Below are positions 54,037-60,687 of a stretch of DNA of 60,687 nucleotides, one piece after another. The notes below the pieces were generated by a model. That model saw only the letters and a program-made list of their open reading frames with translations. It did no database searches and had not been told where the DNA came from. How positions within the stretch are numbered: position 1 is the first letter of the stretch; each line of letters begins with the position of its first letter. The stretch comes from Brachyspira sp. G79 (GTDB lineage Bacteria > Spirochaetota > Brachyspiria > Brachyspirales > Brachyspiraceae): positions 1,340,909 to 1,401,595 of the forward strand of contig NZ_JQIU01000008.1 of NCBI RefSeq assembly GCF_002379365.1, in the 5' to 3' direction. The translations under genes were made by a program, and so were the position numbers.

Positions 54037-55728
54037 TTAATTCTTTTTTGTATACAAAGTTTTTCCTTCTTTGATAGTTTCAAGTACTTCTATATCCTTT
54101 ATTTTCATAGGCTCGCATGTTAGAGGATTATCGCTTAATATTACAAAATCTGCCAATTTACCCTCTTCAATAGTTCCTTTTATATCCTCTTCTTTGTTTT
54201 GATAAGCTGCATTAATCGTGATAGCCTTTAAAGCCTCATAAGGAGTAACTTTCTGATTCTCTCCTAAAAGTACTCCGTCTCTTGTAACCCTATTAACTGC
54301 ACACCAAATAGTTTCAAGCATATTAGGCTTAATTACTGGAGTGTCCTGATGATATGTGAAGCCCAAATTATTGTTTAATGCAGTTTTTGAGGCACTAATC
54401 TGAGAAGCTCTTTCCATACCTAAATTTGCCAAATGAACATCTCCCCAATAATATACATGTGCTACAAATATAGAAGGTATAATATTAAGGTTTGACATAG
54501 ATGTATACTGCTCTTCTCTTATTATCTGACTATGTACTAAAACTGCCCTGTAATTATTAGTAGTATCTCTTTTTATCATAACATTGCTGAATGCATTGAT
54601 ATACTGATCTGCTGCTGCATCTCCGTTGCAATGAGCCTGAAGCTGCATTTTATCATCTAATGCGGTTTCTACAAATTTTTCTACATCGCTGTTACTATAT
54701 ATTCCATATCCTCTGTATCTTGCGGGACCGCTTACATAAGGCTGTTCAAGCCATGCGGTTTTTGCCTGAGGAGAACCGTCCAAAAATATTTTATATCCGC
54801 CTATCTTAAATCTGTTGCTATAATTACCTATCATATCGCTATTAGTTTTGGCTAGCGAATAAGAATTTTTCAAATCTATAAAACCTATAACATCAATTCT
54901 AAATCTGTTATTAGTTATCATATTATTTATAAGAGGAAATTCTGCTGTAGAAATTAATGCATCCTGTGCTGTTGTAATGCCGTATCCTAAATAAACATCT
55001 TCTGCCTGATTAATAAAGTTCATCAAATCCTCATCTGTAAAAGAAAATTTGATACTCTGTGCATAATGCATAAATGCAGCCTCTTCCATATATCCAGTAG
55101 GTTTTCTGCTGTTAGGATATCTTGCTATTACACCTCCGGGTATATCTGGAGTATTTTCATTAACTCCAAACTCTTCTAATGCCTTTGAGTTCATAGCTCC
55201 GACATGTCCTGAAGCATGAGTTATGAATATTGGGTGAGTAGTTGAGATTTTATCCAAGTCATCTCTGTCTGGATTTTTTTTATTTGGCAGTAAATTATTA
55301 TCATATCCAAAACCAACTACCCAAGCATCTGGTTTTAATTTATTAACTTCTATATAATTAGTGATTTTCTGAGCAATCTCAAGCATATTAGTAGAGCCTG
55401 TTAAATCTACTGTAGTAAGTGACTGAGCAAATCTCACCATATGACTATGAGCATCTATAAAAGAAGGCATTAAAGTTTTTCCTTTTAAGTCTACTATTTC
55501 AGCATATACATTATTTACTAAACTTTTTTTATCTTCTTCTGTATACGCTACTTTCATAATAGTATTATCTCTTACTTCAATAGCCTTAGCATAAGAAGCT
55601 TCATCTCCTTTCATAGTAAGTATATTGCCGTTATGATAAACTTTTATTTTATGCGATGTTTTATCATAACATGAGTTAATAATAAAGCCTATTAGTAAGC
55701 AAAAGATAAAGAAGTATATATTTTTCAT
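54037..55728 (-). CDS. Amidohydrolase family (YtcJ-like) lipoprotein
   Basis: A 563-residue Amidohydro_3-type enzyme (PF07969). A lipoprotein signal (lipobox INS-Cys20) precedes it. The metal site opens with MPSFIDAHSHMV, later GFGYDNN, THASGHVGAMNS, KIFLDGSPQAKTAW, QAHCNGDAA and a terminal EEGKLADFVILSDNPL, all standard for the family. These enzymes hydrolyse N-substituted amides or cyclic amides; substrate unknown. A lipid-anchored form is less common. AAGGGG precedes ATG. The VOC gene lies 10 bp upstream, so they form one unit. Confidence 0.9.
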   Translation of the reverse strand: MKNIYFFIFCLLIGFIINSCYDKTSHKIKVYHNGNILTMKGDEASYAKAIEVRDNTIMKVAYTEEDKKSLVNNVYAEIVDLKGKTLMPSFIDAHSHMVRFAQSLTTVDLTGSTNMLEIAQKITNYIEVNKLKPDAWVVGFGYDNNLLPNKKNPDRDDLDKISTTHPIFITHASGHVGAMNSKALEEFGVNENTPDIPGGVIARYPNSRKPTGYMEEAAFMHYAQSIKFSFTDEDLMNFINQAEDVYLGYGITTAQDALISTAEFPLINNMITNNRFRIDVIGFIDLKNSYSLAKTNSDMIGNYSNRFKIGGYKIFLDGSPQAKTAWLEQPYVSGPARYRGYGIYSNSDVEKFVETALDDKMQLQAHCNGDAAADQYINAFSNVMIKRDTTNNYRAVLVHSQIIREEQYTSMSNLNIIPSIFVAHVYYWGDVHLANLGMERASQISASKTALNNNLGFTYHQDTPVIKPNMLETIWCAVNRVTRDGVLLGENQKVTPYEALKAITINAAYQNKEEDIKGTIEEGKLADFVILSDNPLTCEPMKIKDIEVLETIKEGKTLYTKKN

Positions 55729-55738
55729 TTTTATCCCC

Positions 55739-56122
55739 TTATATTGTTATTTCTATTTTATTATTTTCATTATCAAGTATTACACTCTCATAATACCCAT
55801 CTCCTGTAGTTCTTGGATATGACGCTATTCTAAATCCGTCACTCTCCAATTCTTTTGTGAGGCTGTCAACTTTTTCTTTGCTTCCAACAGACAAGGCAAT
55901 ATGAGCAAATCCGTATATGTCATCGTTAGTGTTTCTTTCTTTTACATTATTCCTAGTCATTATTTCCAATCGGCAGTTATCTTCAAATGTAAGAAAATAT
56001 GATTCAAAACCTTTTTTTTCATTAACATATTTATCATTGCATTTACAATTAAAATACTTAATATAAAAATTTTTAATGCTCTCTAAATCTTTAACCCAAA
56101 CAGCAATATGAGATATTTTCAT
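55739..56122 (-). CDS. VOC (glyoxalase/bleomycin-resistance fold) protein
   Basis: A 127-residue cytoplasmic protein of the vicinal oxygen chelate superfamily: paired betaalphabetabetabeta units, with [18 protein letters not shown] at the start and [20 protein letters not shown] (20 residues) in the second half. Likely metal ligands are His5, Glu53 (CRLEIM), His73 and Glu123 (NKIEI). It resembles lactoylglutathione-lyase-like proteins; the substrate cannot be told. It is translated ahead of the amidohydrolase. Confidence 0.88.
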   Translation of the reverse strand: MKISHIAVWVKDLESIKNFYIKYFNCKCNDKYVNEKKGFESYFLTFEDNCRLEIMTRNNVKERNTNDDIYGFAHIALSVGSKEKVDSLTKELESDGFRIASYPRTTGDGYYESVILDNENNKIEITI

Positions 56123-56352
56123 TTTATAGCCTCATAATAAAATTCTTATATTATTATAACATTAATATAAAAATTAAAAATAGTTATTTTCTTTTTATAT
56201 GAGTAATTAGATAAAAAATAATGAACTATTGATTAAAAATTATATAAAATTTTCTATTAATAATAATTATAACAAAAACTACTTTTCAAAACTATTGATA
56301 TAATAACTATTGCATATATAATATTAAAAAAATTAATTAGGAAATTATATCA

Positions 56353-59300
56353 ATGAATTATCGTATCTTTATAGAAAAAAAAGACGGCTTTAATTTGGAA
56401 GCTAAAAGATTAGAAAATCAATTAAAAGAAAATTTTAAAATAAAATCTAGTATAAGACTTCTTAATGTTTATGATATATTTAATATAGAAGAAAGTCAGT
56501 TACAAAACTCTATTAAAGTAATATTTTCAGAACCCCCTACTGATAAAATTGTTGAAAAGAAAGACTTTGAACACTTAAAACATTTTGCAGTTGAATATTT
56601 ACCAGGACAGTTTGACCAAAGGGCAGATTCAGCAGTTCAATGCCTTAAATTAATATATAATAATATTGAAAATGTTTCTATAGTAAGCGGTAAAGTAATA
56701 GTTTTTGAAGGCAATATTGATGAAATCACTATAGAAAAAATAAAAAAATTCTATATTAACCCAGTTGAAAGCAGAGAAAAAGATTTAAGCAAATTAGAAA
56801 TAGAAGAATCTCAAAAAGCTGATGATATAAAAGATGTAGAAAACTTTATTAATTTCAACAGTGATGAACTATCAGAGTATAGAAATAATCTTGATTTGGC
56901 TATGACATATAAAGATATAGAGTTCGTACAGAATTATTTTAAAAATGAAGAGAAAAGAAACCCAACAGAAACAGAAATAAAAGTTCTTGATACATATTGG
57001 TCAGATCACTGCAGACACACAACATTTATGACAAAAATTAATGATGTGCAGTTAGAAGAATCATTAAAAGAAAATAAAAGTAATTTTGCAGAAATTGTAC
57101 TTAACGCTATTAATAGATACTATGATATGAGAAAAGAGCTTTACGGTGAAGATGTTGACAGTAAAAGAGATATTAACTTAATGGACATGGCAACAGTATC
57201 AGCAAAATATATAAAGAAAAAAGGTAAACTTGAAGATTTAGAGATTTCAGATGAGATAAATGCATGTTCTATTTATATAGATGTTGATGCTATAGATGAA
57301 AATGGAAAAAACAAAACAGAAAAATATTTATTAATGTTTAAAAATGAAACTCATAATCACCCTACAGAGATTGAGCCTTTTGGAGGAGCTTCTACTTGTT
57401 TGGGAGGTGCTATAAGGGATCCTCTATCTGGAAGAAGCTATGTATATCAGGCAATAAGAGTTACAGGAAGTGCCAACCCTTTAGAAAAATTAGAAGATAC
57501 TTTGGCTGGAAAACTTCCTCAAAAGAAAATTACAACTACTGCAGCAGCAGGATATTCTTCTTACGGAAACCAAATAGGACTTACAACTTGTTTAGTTAAT
57601 GAAATATATGATGAAGGATATAAAGCAAAAAGGCTTGAAGTAGGTGCAGTTGTAGGGGCTGTTCCAGTAAGCTATGTAAGAAGAGAAAAACCAAAAGCTG
57701 GAGACATTGTTATAGTGCTTGGCGGAAGAACAGGAAGAGACGGATGCGGCGGAGCTACAGGTTCATCAAAAAGCCATACTGACACATCTTTAAGACTATG
57801 CGGTGCTGAAGTACAAAAAGGCAATGCCCCAGAAGAGAGAAAAATACAGAGACTATTTAGAAATAAAGAAGTTACAAAATTAATAAAAAAATGTAATGAC
57901 TTTGGGGCTGGTGGTGTTTCAGTTGCTATTGGAGAATTATCTGAAGGAATAGATATTAACCTTGATGTGCTTCCAGTAAAATATTTGGGACTAAATGGTA
58001 CTGAACTAGCAATATCTGAGTCTCAGGAGAGAATGGCAGTTGTAGTTGAAAGTAAAGATGCTGATAAGTTTATAAAATTAGCCAATGATGAAAATATTGA
58101 AGCTACAAAGGTTGCTGTAATAACTGATACTAATAGACTTGTAATGTATTTAAAAGGCAAAAAAATTGTAGATATAAGCCGTAAGTTTTTGGATACCAAC
58201 GGAGCTAAACAAGAAACTAATGCTGTATTAAAAAATATTGACTTTGAAAATAACCCTTTCAGTACAAAAAATGCATGCTCTTTAAAATCGCATTGGTTTA
58301 ATATGGTAGAAGATTTAAATGTTGCTTCTCAAAAAGGTTTAGTTGAAATGTTTGATTCATCAATAGGATCTTCTACAGTATTAATGCCTTTCGGAGGAAA
58401 ATACCAAATGACTCCAATTGATGTTAGTATTCAGAAAATACCTATATTTGATAACAATGCCAAAGAAATAAATACGGCTTCTGCTATTACTTGGGGATAT
58501 AATCCTTCTATTATGAAATGGTCAGAGTTTCATGGCGGAATATATTCTGTAATAGAATCTATGTCAAAACTTGTTTCTGTGGGAGTAGATTATAAAAATA
58601 TAAGATTATCTTTCCAAGAATATTTTGAAAAGTTAGGCAATGACGCTAAAAAATGGGGAAAAGTTTACTCTGCATTACTTGGTACAATATATGCTCAGAC
58701 AGAATTTGACATACCAGCAATAGGAGGTAAGGACTCTATGAGCGGTACTTTTAATAATATATCTGTGCCTTCCACTTTGATATCATTTGCAGTAGCAGCT
58801 ATAAACACTAAAGATGTAATTTCTCCAGAGTTCAAATCTTCTAATAATTATGTTTACTTGATAAAGCATAACATGAAAAAAAATTATATGCCTAATATTG
58901 AAGAGATAAAAGAAAACTTTGATTTTATTCATAAAAATATAAAAGAAAAAAAATATTATCCGCCTATACAATTAAATTCGGAGGTATTGCTGAGGCTTTA
59001 ACAAAAATGTCTTTCGGCAACAGAATAGGTGTTGATATAAAAGATGAGCTTTACTTCTTTAATTTAATGCCTGCTTCATTTATAGTAGAAACTAGAGAAG
59101 AATTAAATTATAAAAATGCTCTATTAATAGGAAAAACTATAAATGAATACAAAATAAAAGTATGCGGTGAAGTTATAGACTTAGAGGAAATAGAAAAATC
59201 ATGGCTTGAAAAATTATCAAGTGTATTCCCATACAAAACTAATGAAGATATAGAAACTTATCCACTAGCTATTTATGAGAGAAAAACTCCTTTTATATGC

Positions 59301-60110
59301 AAAAATAAAAAAGCTAAACCTAATGTTTTAATAGCTTCATTCTTAGGTACAAACTGCGAATACGACACTCAAAAAGCATTTTCTGATGCAGGAGCTTGCA
59401 CCGACATATTTGTATTTAGAAATATAAAACCAGAGTACGTAAAAGAATCAATTGAAGAGATGTCTAAAAAAATAGATAATTCACAAATATTTATGATACC
59501 GGGAGGATTTAGTGCTGCTGATGAGCCAGATGGTTCTGGAAAGTTTATTTCAGCAATACTTACAAATGAAAAGATAAAAACTTCTATACATAAATTATTA
59601 GAACGCGACGGACTTGTTTTAGGTATATGCAATGGTTTTCAGGCATTAATAAAGTCTGGACTTCTTCCTTATGGAAAAATAGGAAACATTACAGAGAACT
59701 CCCCTACTCTTACATTCAATAAAATAGGAAGGCATATTTCTCAAATGGTAACAACAAAGGTAGTGTCAAACAATTCTCCTTGGCTTTATAATATACCTGT
59801 TGGAAGTGAATTAGTAGTTCCTGTTTCACATGGTGAAGGCAGATTCTTTGCTGATGAAAATATTATAAAGGAGCTCATCAAAAAAGGACAAGTTGCTACA
59901 CAATATGTTAACTTCAAATCAGAACCTACTAATGAGTTTAGATTTAACCCTAATGGCTCAGCCTATGCTATAGAAGGTATAATTTCAGAAGACGGAAAAG
60001 TATTAGGTAAAATGGGACATAGTGAAAGATATGCAAATAATCTATACAAAAATATCATCACAAAAGATATTTACAATATTTTTGAAAATGGTGTGAACTA
60101 TTTTAAATAA
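56353..60110 (+). pseudogene. purL: Phosphoribosylformylglycinamidine synthase, frameshifted at A8
   Basis: Large-type PurL, which converts FGAR to FGAM with glutamine. The first frame (56353-59001) carries the N-terminal, linker (DTYWSDHCRHTTF) and AIR-synthase-like domains (NETHNHPTEIEPFGGAST, GGRTGRDGCGGATGSSKS). The second (ending 60110) carries the end of the second AIRS domain and the glutaminase with GICNGFQALI (Cys208 of that frame) and PVSHGEGRF. The true junction is the A8 run at 58946-58953: switching there yields KKILSAYTIKFGGIAEAL, the expected family sequence, whereas the first frame's last 17 residues fit nothing. One extra A restores about 1252 residues, the normal length. The ATG at 59007 has no ribosome site and lies inside the conserved segment. 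Confidence 0.9.
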
Positions 60111-60138
60111 AAAATTATTAAATATTTTATATAAAAAT

Positions 60139-60174
60139 AAAGCTGCAGTTTTAAGTAAAGACTGCAGCTTTTAT
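60139..60174. terminator. Bidirectional rho-independent terminator
   Basis: AAAGCTGCAGT (60139-60149) pairs with ACTGCAGCTTT (60161-60171), with A/T runs on both sides. It lies between purL and the convergent methyltransferase gene. Confidence 0.9.
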
Positions 60175-60184
60175 AATAATTATA

Positions 60185-60687
60185 TTATTCTTTTACAAAT
60201 AAAATATCACAGCCTATATCAATTAGAACTTTATATCCTTTAGTTTTCATAAAGTCAATTAGTATATTTTCTTTTTCATTATTTTCAATGGTTAAAAGTC
60301 CAAAACTATAAGTATTAAAATCTATAGTTTTCAATATATCTAACTCTCCGCCTTCAATATCAAGAGATAAAAAATCTATATATTTTATTTCACTATGATA
60401 ATTCTTCATTAAATCATTAAAAGTAATAGATTTAATATTTATATATTCTAAATCATTTATTTTAGCTTCAGATTTTATCCTTTTAGCATGTTCATCAGAA
60501 CAATGTTTTTCTAAAACATTTAAAGCATCTACTTTAGATTTAATAAATTTAATACTATCTGAATTTTCACTATTAATAGCAAAATTATATGTATAACATT
60601 TTCTATTCTTTTTTAAAAGTTCAAAATTATCAGGATCTGCTTCTATACAAATACCATTCCAGCCTAATTTTTCAAATATATATGTAT
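60185..60687 (-). CDS. FkbM-family methyltransferase, C-terminal part
   Basis: The reading frame is open leftward from the window edge to the stop at 60185, about 167 residues. In order it shows TYIFEKLGWNGICIEADPDN (SAM-binding strand and loop), a segment with NFAINSENS, SITFNDLMKNY and IDFLSLDIEGGELDILKTID, the hallmark of the FkbM methyltransferase domain (PF05050). A short Met start at 60409 is inside the domain and not the real start. FkbM enzymes methylate sugars or natural products, in host-associated bacteria often within polysaccharide or flagellin modification loci. The N terminus lies outside the window. Confidence 0.88.
   Translation of the reverse strand, partial: TYIFEKLGWNGICIEADPDNFELLKKNRKCYTYNFAINSENSDSIKFIKSKVDALNVLEKHCSDEHAKRIKSEAKINDLEYINIKSITFNDLMKNYHSEIKYIDFLSLDIEGGELDILKTIDFNTYSFGLLTIENNEKENILIDFMKTKGYKVLIDIGCDILFVKE

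Noticed and set aside
59007-60110. Separate glutaminase gene (PurQ-like) after a short PurL
   Set aside because: The start lies inside a conserved segment of large PurL, has no ribosome site, and the preceding bases in that frame encode the expected family sequence back to the A8 run.

Overview
The window is AT-rich throughout. It has dense short intergenic spaces, many lipoproteins with spirochaete-style lipoboxes, three small ankyrin proteins and strong reliance on TTA, ATA and AAA codons. Together with the gene content (dhaKLM, compact leu and ilv operons, alpha-2-macroglobulin, cdaAR) this suggests a Brachyspira-like intestinal spirochaete. That assignment is an inference; no rRNA gene or other phylogenetic marker is present.

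Layout, left to right. (1) 1-362: broken 3' end of a comEC-like gene. (2) 441-8040: a rightward redox/aldehyde-stress island (cupin, two cyclophilin-like proteins, aldo/keto reductase, carboxymuconolactone-decarboxylase-like protein, three exported flavodoxins, SDR, DUF4405-like membrane cytochrome, NAD(P)H oxidoreductase). It is headed by two almost identical MerR-type promoters with 19-bp spacers and an internal dyad. (3) 8041-17933, leftward: a MITE-like element, pgeF with a coiled-coil partner, leuA-leuC-leuD-leuB and ilvB-ilvN-ilvC. Upstream of ilvB there is a previously hidden 49-codon leader peptide ending in a run of Ile/Leu/Val codons. (4) 17978-22151: sanA (frameshifted), a gltS-type symporter and an LTA-synthase-like membrane sulfatase. 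(5) 22345-27812: two paralogous surface barrel-like proteins, two tandem lipoproteins with a metzincin-type HExxHxxGxxH motif (the second frameshifted), two PepSY-like proteins (one frameshifted), a zinc-ribbon protein and an ankyrin protein. (6) 27892-31032: the PTS-dependent dihydroxyacetone kinase dhaK-dhaL-dhaM. (7) 31309-36289: HEAT-repeat protein, ABC-2 exporter, ankyrin protein, repeat element and ferrochelatase. (8) 36466-50555: large thioester alpha-2-macroglobulin, two tandem 5'-nucleotidases, ankyrin protein, META lipoprotein, a lipoprotein/LysM pair, and tandem exported and cytosolic cyclophilins. (9) 51256-56122, leftward: cdaA-cdaR-NusG_II-Gx transporter, an amidohydrolase lipoprotein and a VOC protein. 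(10) 56353-60687: purL (frameshifted) and the C-terminal part of an FkbM methyltransferase.

Three window-wide patterns stand out. First, at least five genes, and probably six, are broken by single-base indels, all in or next to A/T homopolymers (comEC, sanA, the LTA-synthase-like gene, the second metzincin-like lipoprotein, a PepSY-like gene and purL). This points either to sequencing error or to poly-A/T slippage. Second, one degenerate intergenic repeat family (shared core around CTTTCG..TGCAGGCGGGCTG) recurs at about 8.1, 14.2, 35.0 and 50.7 kb, with a possible remnant at 4.5 kb. Third, tandem paralogue pairs are unusually common among the envelope genes.
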